Below, piece after piece: positions 17,801-25,788 of a DNA stretch of 64,000 nt. A model generated the notes under the pieces. The model made no database searches. It saw only the letters and a list, made by a program, of their open reading frames with translations, and was not told where the DNA came from. Source of the stretch: Variovorax paradoxus (GTDB lineage: Bacteria > Pseudomonadota > Gammaproteobacteria > Burkholderiales > Burkholderiaceae_C). Position 1 is the stretch's first letter; every line of letters begins with the position of its first letter. Position numbers and translations under genes: made by a program. The DNA lies in assembly GCF_030811855.1 (NCBI RefSeq), contig NZ_JAUSRN010000002.1, forward strand, positions 434,001 through 498,000. The letters are read 5' to 3'.

Positions 17801-19519
17801 CTCGGCGTCCAGCAGGATGGAGGGCGGCCCAAGGCGGTCGAGCAGCCGCAGGTGCAGCTCGGCCCAGGTGATTGGGCGGCCGTCGGACAGCGTCGGCGGC
17901 GTGCCGCGCTGCAGGGCCGCGAAGGCCGCACCTGGAATGACGGGCGGCGGGCGCCTGTGCTCCAGCGCCATGGCCGTGCTGCTGCGGCCCACCGGCACCG
18001 GCGAGGCGGCCTTGGGCGCATGGCGCTGCACATAGATGCGGTGCTTCTTGTCGAGCACCGAGAACAGGGGGCTGTCTTCATCCACCGCCTCCGAGGCGCC
18101 GAGGAACAGCCGCCCGCTGGGCAGCAGCGAGAAATGCAGTGTCTCGAACACGCGCGCCTGCGCTTCGCGGTCGAGGTAGATGAGCAGGTTGCGGCAGGTG
18201 GCCAGGTCGATGCGCGAGAACGGCGAATCCTTCAGCACATCATGCACCGCGAACAGCACCATCTCGCGCAATTCGCGGCGCACGTGGTAGCCGCGCTGGT
18301 CGTGGACGAAGAAACGCCGCAGGCGCTCTTCCGAGACATCCGCCTCCGAGACCATCGGGTAGATGCCTTCGCGGGCGGCTTGCACCGCATCCTCGTCCAG
18401 GTCGGTGGCAAAGATCTGGATCGAGGGCGGGCTCTCGAGCATGCGGGCGTGCTCGGCCAGCAGCATCGCAATCGAGTAGGCCTCTTCGCCGGTGGCGCAG
18501 GCCACCACCCACACGCGCACCGTGTCGGCCGCCGTCTTGCCCCGGAACAGCTCGTGCACCATGCCTTCGAGAGCCGCAAAGCATTCGCCGTCGCGGAAGA
18601 AGTTGGTCACGCTGATCAGCATGTCCTGCAGCAGCGCGCCGGCCTCGCCGGGGCGCGTGCGCAGGCAATCCAGGTAGGCCGCGAGATTGCTCACGCCGTT
18701 CACCTGCATGCGGCGGCCGATGCGCCGCAGCACGGTGGAGCGCTTGTAGTGGGTGAAATCGCGCCCGCTGCGGTTGCGCACGAAAGCCAGCACTTCCCGG
18801 AAAGCCGCCTCGTCGACGTCCTCGGCCGGCGGTGCGCCGTCCTCACCGTGGTCCGGCAGCTGTTCGGGCGGCAGCCTGAGTTGCCGTTCGATGCGGCAAT
18901 AGGCGTGGACGCGGGCGCCGATCTCGCGCACCGGCAAGACCCAGTCGATCATTCCGGTGGCAATGGCCGACTGCGCCATGCCGCCGTGCAGGGCTTCCTG
19001 CGGCTCCTGGGCGATGGTCAGTCCGCCGCGTTCCTTGATGCGCTTGACGCCGATGGTGCCGTCGCCGTCCGCGCCCGAGAGCACCACCGCAATGGCATGC
19101 GGGCCGTGCGTATCGGCCAGCGTGCGAAAGAAGAAGTCGACCGCCACATGGCGGCCCTGGCCCGGCGGCAGCGCCGCCAGTTCGATGTGTTCGCCGCGCG
19201 TGCGCAGCGCCTTGCCGGGCGGAATGACGTACACCGTGTCGGGCGCGATGCGCTCCTTGCCGGCTACCGGCACCACCGGCATGCGGGTGGACCGCTGCAG
19301 CACCTGGGCCAACGTGTCCTCCTCCTCTGCCGGCAGGGAGAGCACGACCACGAAGGCCATGCCTGTGTCGACCGGCGTGGCCTCGAGGAAGCCGCCCACA
19401 GCCTGGATGCCGCCGGCGGCGCCGCCGAGGCCGACCACGGGCAGCATGCGATAGCCGCGCGAAGGCACGGCGTCGTCGTTCTGATCGCCCTGCTCTTCCT
19501 CGGCCTCGTCGGGGGTCAT
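14900..19519 (-). CDS. Giant CheB(inactive)-CheR-PAS-PAS hybrid histidine kinase with receiver
   Basis: About 1,539 residues with the same order as the 6.5-10.7 kb giant: CheB-like (~25-215), CheR (~250-470, SAM motif ACATGEEAYSI), Glu-rich coiled coil (~700-745), a degenerate PAS, two PAS/PAC units (~890-1135), HisKA (LSHELRNPLA, ~1171), HATPase_c and a receiver from VLLADDNVDA (~1420), with the acceptor Asp in AVLDIGMPG. The CheB part has lost its nucleophile: IGASAGG is replaced by LGGAAGG (Ala34), and the catalytic His by Ser61 (VVLSLPAEEE). The Asp in GADGDG remains. It therefore cannot be a normal methylesterase, and a stand-alone CheB gene lies immediately downstream. Start: ATG 19519; TTG 19528 is closer to the GGAG ribosome site and is possible. 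Confidence 0.9.
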   Translation of the reverse strand: MTPDEAEEEQGDQNDDAVPSRGYRMLPVVGLGGAAGGIQAVGGFLEATPVDTGMAFVVVLSLPAEEEDTLAQVLQRSTRMPVVPVAGKERIAPDTVYVIPPGKALRTRGEHIELAALPPGQGRHVAVDFFFRTLADTHGPHAIAVVLSGADGDGTIGVKRIKERGGLTIAQEPQEALHGGMAQSAIATGMIDWVLPVREIGARVHAYCRIERQLRLPPEQLPDHGEDGAPPAEDVDEAAFREVLAFVRNRSGRDFTHYKRSTVLRRIGRRMQVNGVSNLAAYLDCLRTRPGEAGALLQDMLISVTNFFRDGECFAALEGMVHELFRGKTAADTVRVWVVACATGEEAYSIAMLLAEHARMLESPPSIQIFATDLDEDAVQAAREGIYPMVSEADVSEERLRRFFVHDQRGYHVRRELREMVLFAVHDVLKDSPFSRIDLATCRNLLIYLDREAQARVFETLHFSLLPSGRLFLGASEAVDEDSPLFSVLDKKHRIYVQRHAPKAASPVPVGRSSTAMALEHRRPPPVIPGAAFAALQRGTPPTLSDGRPITWAELHLRLLDRLGPPSILLDAEHEMLHISPAATQFLHFSGGEPSRNVLRAIVPDLKAELQTALYHVNERREPVEVAPVRIRLGATGEADVSLRVVPVEELGGGLLVLLKRDDPASGGGTIVVPRVDAEPIAEHLEREVGRLKLQLRETVEQYETSTEELKASNEELHAMNEELHSATEELETSREELQSINEELTTVNHELKCKVDDLGQANSDMLNLMDATAIATVFLDREFRVTRFTPSAVSIFKLIATDLGRPLSDLTTPLDYPQLPADARRVLETLQPTEREVGDSAGNWYLARVRPYRTIEDRIAGVVLTFVDITERKEAQESLRQSQERFSAIVNQASVGVAQTRLDGEITFANTCYHALMGYDENELVGQRALDLVHAADHAAMSALFGRLAQFGEPFQCESRNVRKDGSFIWLHKSVTVLTDASGKPDSALIVCSDISERKAAEEALRESEERFRLMLENAVDYAIFSVDMERCVKSWNTGAERLLGYTEAEILGRSADVIFTEEDRAAGAPEEEVRTALRAGRASDDRLHQRKDGSRFWASGALMPMHNGDGAVIGLVKVLRDQSEQRAAQQEVEQSRSELLDALRANEAARKALEAADAAKDRFLAVLSHELRNPLASISGAAELLAPVELPTPEQGRAARVIRRQASAMKVLLGDLLDVSSLRRGRLVLRRERVTAQGIVEAALEATDPLIEFGRHKLELDVSGDEILLDADPMRLTQVVSNLLSNAAKYTPDKGEIRLSLHADGGDAVFAVTDNGIGMDPETVETMFEMFTQSVHAHDRAAGGLGIGLALVRNIVELHGGTVTGESKGLGLGSRFTVRIPLAERRVAETEPAQETPAAALSSAMAPVEAGAPRVLLADDNVDALWGMARMLSISGFSVKTADNGVDALRVAEHFRPDAAVLDIGMPGLDGHEVARRIRAQPWGRGMLLVAATGWSQPEDKLAALEAGFDEHLVKPVAATDVQRLLRARDGSAVTDG

Positions 19520-19548
19520 TGCATCCAATGCGTTTTCTCCTTTTCTGC

Positions 19549-19564
19549 GGCAAACGGCGTTCCG
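19549..19564 (-). promoter_or_regulatory. Sigma-54-type promoter for the second giant hybrid kinase
   Basis: Minus-strand CGGAACG-CCGT-TTGCC has the invariant GG and GC ten bases apart and a perfect TTGC -12 element; the -24 has A for C (GGAAC). The start would fall near 19538, just upstream of the chosen start codon. It lies back to back with a stronger promoter on the other strand. Confidence 0.5.
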
Positions 19565-19585
19565 GCCCGGGGCTGCGGCACCGGC

Positions 19586-19601
19586 TGGCACGCTGTTTGC
19601 C
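19586..19601 (+). promoter_or_regulatory. Sigma-54-type promoter for the 80-residue protein gene
   Basis: TGGCACG-CTGT-TTGC is an exact match to the sigma-54 core consensus. Predicted start near 19612, 48 bases before ATG 19660. Its -24 end is only 22 bases from the divergent promoter at 19549-19564, so one activator-bound site could serve both. Confidence 0.75.
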
Positions 19602-19871
19602 GGGTTGCCTTGCGCGAGACCTTCGCCGAGCGAGAACCCTCACGCACCGGAGACACGCAATGAACGAACTCAGCAGCTATTTCGCCCGCCATCCCCTGGA
19701 AGATCCGGCGAACTATCTGGGAACCGACTTCGATCCCGCAGGCGCCGCGGCGTACCGGTTGCGCCTGCGCGGATGGAAGGAACGCCACCGTGCGCAAATG
19801 CGCGCTTCGGCTGCGGCCACCGGCCCTTCTTCACGCGGCCGTCGGCATGCGCCGACGCAGCCGCATTCCTC

Positions 19872-21299
<1,428 letters not shown>

Positions 21300-21422
21300 C
21301 TTCGTTCCTGGCGTGATGCCCGTGCTGCGCTGTATCTGCTTCGCCGCGATTTCTTGCTTTGCTTCCGACTCGTCTCGCTCCAGTGAAGATACTGCGCTTC
21401 GAACGCACGCGCACCGGACGGC

Positions 21423-21797
21423 TCAATCGTTCAAGCCCTGTGCGAATTGGTGCACTTGCTCTGTCAGAGACGTCATACGCGCGACCTGCCGCTCCAGCAC
21501 CTGCAGGGCTTCGAGCTTTGTGGCGCTGTCATCAGAGGTGCGCAAGAGCTCCAGCGCCACGGCCATGGCGCCGATAGGGCTGCGCAGATCGTGTTCGAGG
21601 CGTTGCGCCTGCATGGCCTGCCGGGCTTGCCGGGCCTGGTGCGCCTGGTGGGTTGCGAGCAGGTCGGCGGCTGCCTTGTCGGAGCGCGCTTTCTGCCGGA
21701 GCGCGAGGCTTATGCCCGCAAGAGCCGCGGCGCTCAGGCCGATCAGCATTGCCGTGCCCGCCGCAGCGCCCGCGGCTTCTCGCGATGAATTTTTCAT
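21423..21797 (-). CDS. Membrane-anchored DHp-only (HisKA-only) protein
   Basis: 124 residues: one membrane segment (about 10-33, Ala/Gly/Leu-rich), a Gln/Ala-rich helix (QAHQARQARQAMQAQ), then a phosphoacceptor helix RLEHDLRSPIGAMAVALELL with His69, and a second antiparallel helix (LEALQVLERQVARMTSLTEQ). This is the dimerisation and phosphoacceptor domain of a histidine kinase with no ATPase domain, so it cannot autophosphorylate. It may act as a phosphotransfer dimer or a decoy. It is 123 bases upstream of the NtrC-type regulator on the same strand and divergent from the rpoN paralogue. ATG 21797 precedes a typical Lys-containing N-terminus; an upstream in-frame ATG (21851) is less likely. 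Confidence 0.72.
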   Translation of the reverse strand: MKNSSREAAGAAAGTAMLIGLSAAALAGISLALRQKARSDKAAADLLATHQAHQARQARQAMQAQRLEHDLRSPIGAMAVALELLRTSDDSATKLEALQVLERQVARMTSLTEQVHQFAQGLND

Positions 21798-21942
21798 GGC
21801 GGAAGTTTGCGACAAAGAAGCCTTCCCTGTCTGTCCCTCGGAGCGCCGCAAGATTTACGGCAAGGCTGCCGGCGCCGCGTTGGATCGGCCGCATTTTTAC
21901 AAAAATTCTATTGAGTTTCAGCCATTTCGGGCACGAAATGCC

Positions 21943-21958
21943 TGGCACGACCGTTGCA
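21943..21958 (+). promoter_or_regulatory. Consensus sigma-54 promoter upstream of the rpoN paralogue
   Basis: TGGCACG-ACCG-TTGCA is an exact match to TGGCACG-N4-TTGCW. The start is predicted near 21969, 32 bases before ATG 22001. It implies that the sigma-54 gene is itself transcribed by sigma-54 holoenzyme. Confidence 0.8.
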
Positions 21959-22000
21959 CTTTCCAATCCGGCCACGGGGTGGCAGGCGCTACGGAGAACC

Positions 22001-23440
22001 ATGAAACCATCGATTGTTTTGCAAACCCGCCAGGTGCAGGCTCCTGTCTTTTCGCCCCGGCTGCAGCAGGCCGTGCGGCTGCTCCAGATGTCGGCGCAGG
22101 AATACGCGCAGGCCTTGCGCGACGCGGCCGAACTGAACCCATTTCTCGACATTGATGCGCCGCCGCAGGACGACGACGCTGCCGAAACCGCGCCGGCCCA
22201 GGCACTGGCCCAAGCCGAAACCGAGGCCGCCGCAGACCTTGAAGCGGCAGCCGCCGTCGACCGCATCACCGCCGCGCCCGCCTCGAGCGACAGGCATTTG
22301 TCGCATGACGAAAGCTTCGACCTGATGCAGCGCGTGCCATTGCCCGATTCGCTGCGCGCCCACTTGCACGGACAGCTCGGCGTGCTGCGCCTGTCCGCGC
22401 GCGAGATGGCTTTTGCGCGCGCCGTGGTCGAGGCCCTGGACGACGACGGCTACCTGCGCATTGCGCTCGGAGACATCGGCACCGCCCTGGGTGAAACCGG
22501 CGCGGAGGCCGAACGCGAACTGCGCACGGCGCTGCGGCGCGTGCAGGCGCTCGACCCGGCGGGCGTGGCGGCACGCAGCGTGGCCGAATGCCTGTGCCTC
22601 CAACTGGCGGCTTCCTCCGATCATGGGGACGAAAACATTCGCCGGCTCGCGCGCCGTATGGTCGAAGAGCACATCGGCCTGCTCGCGGCGCACGACGTCA
22701 GCAAGCTTGCCAAGGCACTCGACGCGTCGGCGCATGAAGTGCAGTCGGCCATCGATTGCATCCGGCGCCTCAACCCGCATCCGGGCTGGCAGTTCGGCGA
22801 AACGGCGGCGCGCATCGTGATCCCCGACGTGACCGTGAAGAAGGTGCGCGGCACGTGGAAGACATCGCTCAACGCCAGCGCGCTGCCGCGCGTGAAACTG
22901 AACACGGCCTACGCGCAGATGTTCGAGAAACACGGCGCAAGCCAATGCCCCGCCATGAAGGAATGCCTGGAACAGGCGCGCTGGATGGTCGGCGGCGTGT
23001 CGCAGCGCGCAAACACCATCCTGGACGTGGCGCGCGCCATCGTCGCGCGCCAGAAGATGTTCTTCGAGCACGGCCCGCTCGCCATGAAGCCGCTCGGGCT
23101 GCGCGAGATCGCCGATGAAGTGGGGGTGCATCCATCCACCGTCTCGCGCACCGTGCACAACAAGTACATGGCCACGCCGGCTGGCGTCTTCGAGCTGCAG
23201 CACTTCTTTTCGCGCGGGCTCAACCATGCGGCCGGCGGCGCCAGCGCGCCGGTGGCATTGCAGGGTCTCATCCGCGAGCTCATTGCGGTGGAAAAGCCCG
23301 TGGCGCCGCTCAGTGACGCCGCGCTGGCTCGCCAGCTTGCGCAACAGGGCTTCCGCATTGCGCGCCGCACCGTCACCAAGTACCGCCAGAGCATGAACAT
23401 CGACCCCTTCGAGCGCCGCCGCATGTCGCCCGCACCATAA
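22001..23440 (+). CDS. rpoN2: RNA polymerase sigma-54 factor, second copy (RpoN paralogue)
   Basis: A 479-residue sigma-54 factor with all regions. Region I is Gln/Leu-rich (LQTRQVQAPVFSPRLQQAVR to ELNPFLDID) and contacts activators. There is a short acidic region II, then the core-binding domain, the helix-turn-helix (GLREIADEVGVHPSTVSRTV), and the RpoN box ARRTVTKYRQ (~454-463; canonical ARRTVAKYRE). ATG 22001 follows GGAG seven bases upstream. The box and region I are intact, so it should recognise standard -24/-12 promoters. It is called a paralogue because it lies in a regulatory block and not in the usual lptB-rpoN-hpf context; the housekeeping copy is presumably outside the window. It appears to head an operon with two small genes. 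Confidence 0.92.
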   Translation: MKPSIVLQTRQVQAPVFSPRLQQAVRLLQMSAQEYAQALRDAAELNPFLDIDAPPQDDDAAETAPAQALAQAETEAAADLEAAAAVDRITAAPASSDRHLSHDESFDLMQRVPLPDSLRAHLHGQLGVLRLSAREMAFARAVVEALDDDGYLRIALGDIGTALGETGAEAERELRTALRRVQALDPAGVAARSVAECLCLQLAASSDHGDENIRRLARRMVEEHIGLLAAHDVSKLAKALDASAHEVQSAIDCIRRLNPHPGWQFGETAARIVIPDVTVKKVRGTWKTSLNASALPRVKLNTAYAQMFEKHGASQCPAMKECLEQARWMVGGVSQRANTILDVARAIVARQKMFFEHGPLAMKPLGLREIADEVGVHPSTVSRTVHNKYMATPAGVFELQHFFSRGLNHAAGGASAPVALQGLIRELIAVEKPVAPLSDAALARQLAQQGFRIARRTVTKYRQSMNIDPFERRRMSPAP

Positions 23441-23454
23441 GCACAAGGAGAACC

Positions 23455-23715
23455 ATGTCCATCGATTTCTTGCACACGCTCGCCAAGTGCCGCGCGCCTC
23501 TCACGCTCACCGATCCCGAGGACATCAACAAGCTGCTGGTGCTGCGCGCCGCTGGCCTCGTGGTGGCCCTGACGCTCAGGCCCGTCGCCGGAAAATCCGA
23601 GGTGGCCCGGTTCCTCGCGCTCACGCCGGACGGCCGCAGCGCGCTCGACCTGGCCAGTGCGCGTCCTCCCCGCCAGGCGGAAGCCGCGGCGGCATTGGTG
23701 GAGCAGGTCCGATGA
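23455..23715 (+). CDS. Small protein, paralogue of the 24.05-24.34 kb gene, downstream of rpoN2
   Basis: 86 residues starting MSIDFLHTLAKCRAPLTLTD. The core EDINKLLVLRAAGLVVALTL and the C-terminal ALTPDGRSALDLA align with the convergently oriented protein at 24054-24338 (DDIHKILALRSASLLQAMTE; GITAEGRAACML), so the two are paralogues of one small family. The family is unknown to me. There are no membrane or catalytic features; the pattern suggests two helices and a short beta-rich region. AAGGAG precedes ATG at 23455 and the gene starts 14 bases after rpoN2 stops, so it is probably co-transcribed with it. Its stop overlaps the next start (ATGA). Confidence 0.7.
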   Translation: MSIDFLHTLAKCRAPLTLTDPEDINKLLVLRAAGLVVALTLRPVAGKSEVARFLALTPDGRSALDLASARPPRQAEAAAALVEQVR

Positions 23716-24017
23716 CCGCGCAGGACCCACCGGAGATGGCGCCCGGCTCCCCTTCGGCTGCCGGAGACCAGCAGCAGCGCCACATCTTCGTGTACCGGGG
23801 CTGGCGCTTCGCATACAGCGCTCCGCGCATGCGCACGGGTGTGTACCGACCGGTGGTGGTCTGCCTCGGCCAAGGAACCGATGACCAGGAAACCATGCTG
23901 CCCGACGACACCGACGAGATCGCCTACGCCACCGAAGCTGAGGCGCTGCGGCACGCGCAGCAGCAAGCCATGCGCTGGGTGCACGACCGCACGGGAGACG
24001 GCCAGGGGCAGTTCTGA
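23712..24017 (+). CDS. Small hypothetical protein, translationally coupled to the previous gene
   Basis: 101 residues. The start ATG 23712 overlaps the preceding stop as ATGA. The N-terminus is Pro/Ser-rich; the rest has an aromatic beta-like stretch (RHIFVYRGWRFAYSAPRMRTG) and ends in a helix (TEAEALRHAQQQAMRWVHDR). The FVYRGWRFAY and YRPVVVCLG segments look like a compact beta-sheet domain, but I do not recognise the family. It appears to be the last gene of the rpoN2 operon. Confidence 0.6.
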   Translation: MTAQDPPEMAPGSPSAAGDQQQRHIFVYRGWRFAYSAPRMRTGVYRPVVVCLGQGTDDQETMLPDDTDEIAYATEAEALRHAQQQAMRWVHDRTGDGQGQF

Positions 24018-24053
24018 AGGGCACGCGCACGCGGCGCGCTGCCTCTCGCTCTC

Positions 24054-24338
24054 TCAACGCCGGCCGGCCGGCAGCGCAGTTGCGTTGCGCAACATGCAGG
24101 CGGCACGGCCTTCTGCGGTAATACCGGTCACGATGGCGCGCGCGATCCGCCGCTCCCCCGTGCGCAGGACGACCGTCGGCTCGGTCATCGCCTGCAGCAG
24201 TGACGCGCTGCGCAGCGCAAGGATCTTGTGAATGTCGTCGGGCTCGGAACACACCACGGGCATCTGCCGGCGAGAGAGGAGTTCAAGCAGTTCATAGCAC
24301 TCGCTGGCGTGGCCCACGCGCGATTGCGATCTTTTCAT
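24054..24338 (-). CDS. Small protein paralogous to the 23.46 kb gene
   Basis: 94 residues, basic N-terminus, then ECYELLELLSRRQMPVVCSE and the shared core DDIHKILALRSASLLQAMTE, followed by VVLRTGERRIARAIVTGITA. The match with the protein at 23455-23715 covers both the Asp-Ile-x-Lys-(Ile/Leu)-Leu-x-Leu-Arg helix and the T-x-(E/D)-G-R turn. A sigma-54-type promoter lies 50-65 bases upstream on the same strand. It converges on the rpoN2 operon with a 36-base gap. Function unknown; a small regulatory or adaptor protein of the sigma-54 block is a reasonable guess only. Confidence 0.68.
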   Translation of the reverse strand: MKRSQSRVGHASECYELLELLSRRQMPVVCSEPDDIHKILALRSASLLQAMTEPTVVLRTGERRIARAIVTGITAEGRAACMLRNATALPAGRR

Positions 24339-24388
24339 GGCGGCACATCCAAGGCGTTGAAGAAGAAGAGGAAGGACGCCGCGAGAGG

Positions 24389-24404
24389 GGCAAACGGCAT
24401 GCCC
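24389..24404 (-). promoter_or_regulatory. Sigma-54-type promoter for the 94-residue protein gene
   Basis: Minus-strand GGGCATG-CCGT-TTGCC has the invariant GG and GC ten bases apart and a perfect -12, with one -24 mismatch (GGCATG for GGCACG). Predicted start near 24377, about 39 bases before ATG 24338. Confidence 0.55.
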
Positions 24405-24547
24405 GCATCGGCTTGGGCGTGCACGTGTAGTCTGCGCAGCCGACTCACACGAGAAAGGTTCCTACGCGGCGCATTCCGCCGCCACCCGAATCTGCCGACA
24501 GGTGACGACACCGGCTCGACAACCTTGTTCATGCAGGTGCGAGTTAG

Positions 24548-24577
24548 GCGGCGGCCGTGGTGGCCGCCGCTTTTTTT
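24548..24577 (+). terminator. Strong intrinsic terminator in the leader of the ZIP transporter gene
   Basis: A perfect 9-bp stem (GCGGCGGCC with GGCCGCCGC), a five-base GTGGT loop and seven T. No rightward gene ends just before it: the last one stops at 24017 and the gene between is leftward. Only 29 bases separate it from ATG 24607. It must end either a short non-coding RNA or an attenuated leader of the transporter. Confidence 0.8.
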
Positions 24578-24606
24578 GCGGGCCCTTCCTCTCGCCCTGA
24601 TCGAAG

Positions 24607-25512
24607 ATGACGACTCTTGATCTGCTGTGTGCACGCGGCCCCAGGATGCGACCGTTGCGGCGGGTGTTTGGCTTTGCCATCGTCGCGGCCGGCCTGGCCC
24701 TGCTGATGTTCGAGGCGGCGGAAGCGATTGCCGCCGGCGATGCGCGCGTGCGCGGCGCCTTGCTCGGCGGCAGCCTGGCGGCATTGGCCACTGCCCTCGG
24801 CACGATACCGGTGCTGCTGTCACAACAGTTCTCGCAGCGCGTGTTCGACAGCATGCTGGGCTTTGGTGCAGGCGTGATGCTGGCGGCCACCTCGTTCTCG
24901 CTCGTAATTCCAGCCTTGGAGGCGGCACGCTCGCAGGGTGCCGGTTCGTGGGGTGCGGGCGGCATCGTGGGCGCCGGCGTGCTGCTGGGCGCGGCGCTGC
25001 TGTTGGCCATCGACCGGCTGGTGCCGCACGAGCACTTCGTGAAAGGCGTCGAAGGACCGAAGGCGCTCAAGCTGAAGCGGGTCTGGCTCTTCGTGTTGGC
25101 CATCGCGCTGCACAACCTGCCTGAAGGCCTGGCGATCGGCGTCGCCTTTGCAGGCTCCGATCCGGTGGCGGCCACCGCGCTGGCCACGGGCATCTCGATC
25201 CAGGACGTGCCCGAAGGCATGGTGGTGGCGCTCGCGCTGCGCGGCGTGGGCTACGGGCGGCTCCTGTCGGTGGGCCTGGGCGTGGCCTCCGGCCTGGTGG
25301 AGCCCGCCATGGCCGTGCTGGGCGCAACAGTGGTCACGCTGATGGCCAGCCTGCTGCCGTGGGGGCTGGCGCTGGCGGCGGGCGCGATGCTGTTCGTCAT
25401 CAGCCACGAGATCATTCCTGAATCGCACCGGCAAGGACACGAAGCCTTCGCGACTGGCGGCTTGATGCTCGGCTTCGTGGTGATGATGGTGCTCGACACC
25501 GCGCTGGGCTGA
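24607..25512 (+). CDS. ZIP-family divalent metal transporter
   Basis: A 301-residue, eight-helix inner-membrane protein of the ZIP family (ZupT/GufA branch), expected to import Zn(II) or related divalent cations. The paired metal-site helices are clear: HNLPEGLAIGVAF (TM4) and QDVPEGMVVALAL (TM5), in which the second usual His is replaced by Gln. FVISHEIIPESHRQGHE is present in TM7. A His/Glu-poor cytoplasmic loop (PHEHFVKGVEGPK) precedes TM4. The ribosome site is weak and a strong terminator lies immediately upstream, so expression may be attenuated. A small gene follows after 15 bases. Confidence 0.9.
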   Translation: MTTLDLLCARGPRMRPLRRVFGFAIVAAGLALLMFEAAEAIAAGDARVRGALLGGSLAALATALGTIPVLLSQQFSQRVFDSMLGFGAGVMLAATSFSLVIPALEAARSQGAGSWGAGGIVGAGVLLGAALLLAIDRLVPHEHFVKGVEGPKALKLKRVWLFVLAIALHNLPEGLAIGVAFAGSDPVAATALATGISIQDVPEGMVVALALRGVGYGRLLSVGLGVASGLVEPAMAVLGATVVTLMASLLPWGLALAAGAMLFVISHEIIPESHRQGHEAFATGGLMLGFVVMMVLDTALG

Positions 25513-25527
25513 AGAAAGGAACATCCC

Positions 25528-25788
25528 ATGACCGCATTGGACCTTTTGAACCTGGATGTCTTGCTCGCCCGCAGCGTGCTGCTGCGCGCCGACTACATGC
25601 GCGTGCAGACCCGGATCAACGATCTGCTGTCGCACGGGTGCAGCGATGCCGGCGACGGCCCCGCCGACGAGGACTTCAGCGAGCTGATCGGGGCCATGAG
25701 CCGTTCGTTTGCGGCGGATGCGCGCTATCTCTCCAGCCTTTCGTACACGGTGCATGAAATCATCGAGCACGCGAAAGCCGTGGCCTGA
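25528..25788 (+). CDS. Small hypothetical helical protein
   Basis: 86 residues, mostly predicted helix: LLNLDVLLARSVLLRADYMRV, then an acidic loop rich in Gly/Asp, then MSRSFAADARYLSSLSYTV and a final helix. No signal or membrane segment. AAGGAA lies eight bases before ATG 25528. It probably shares a transcript with the ZIP transporter (15-base gap). No family recognised. Confidence 0.6.
   Translation: MTALDLLNLDVLLARSVLLRADYMRVQTRINDLLSHGCSDAGDGPADEDFSELIGAMSRSFAADARYLSSLSYTVHEIIEHAKAVA

Noticed and set aside
15437..19663. A rightward frame open for about 1,400 codons opposite the second giant kinase gene.
   Set aside because: Third-position GC bias removes stops from the opposite strand of high-GC genes. 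The product is low-complexity, His/Arg/Gln-rich and has no domains, while the minus strand encodes a full set of recognisable domains.
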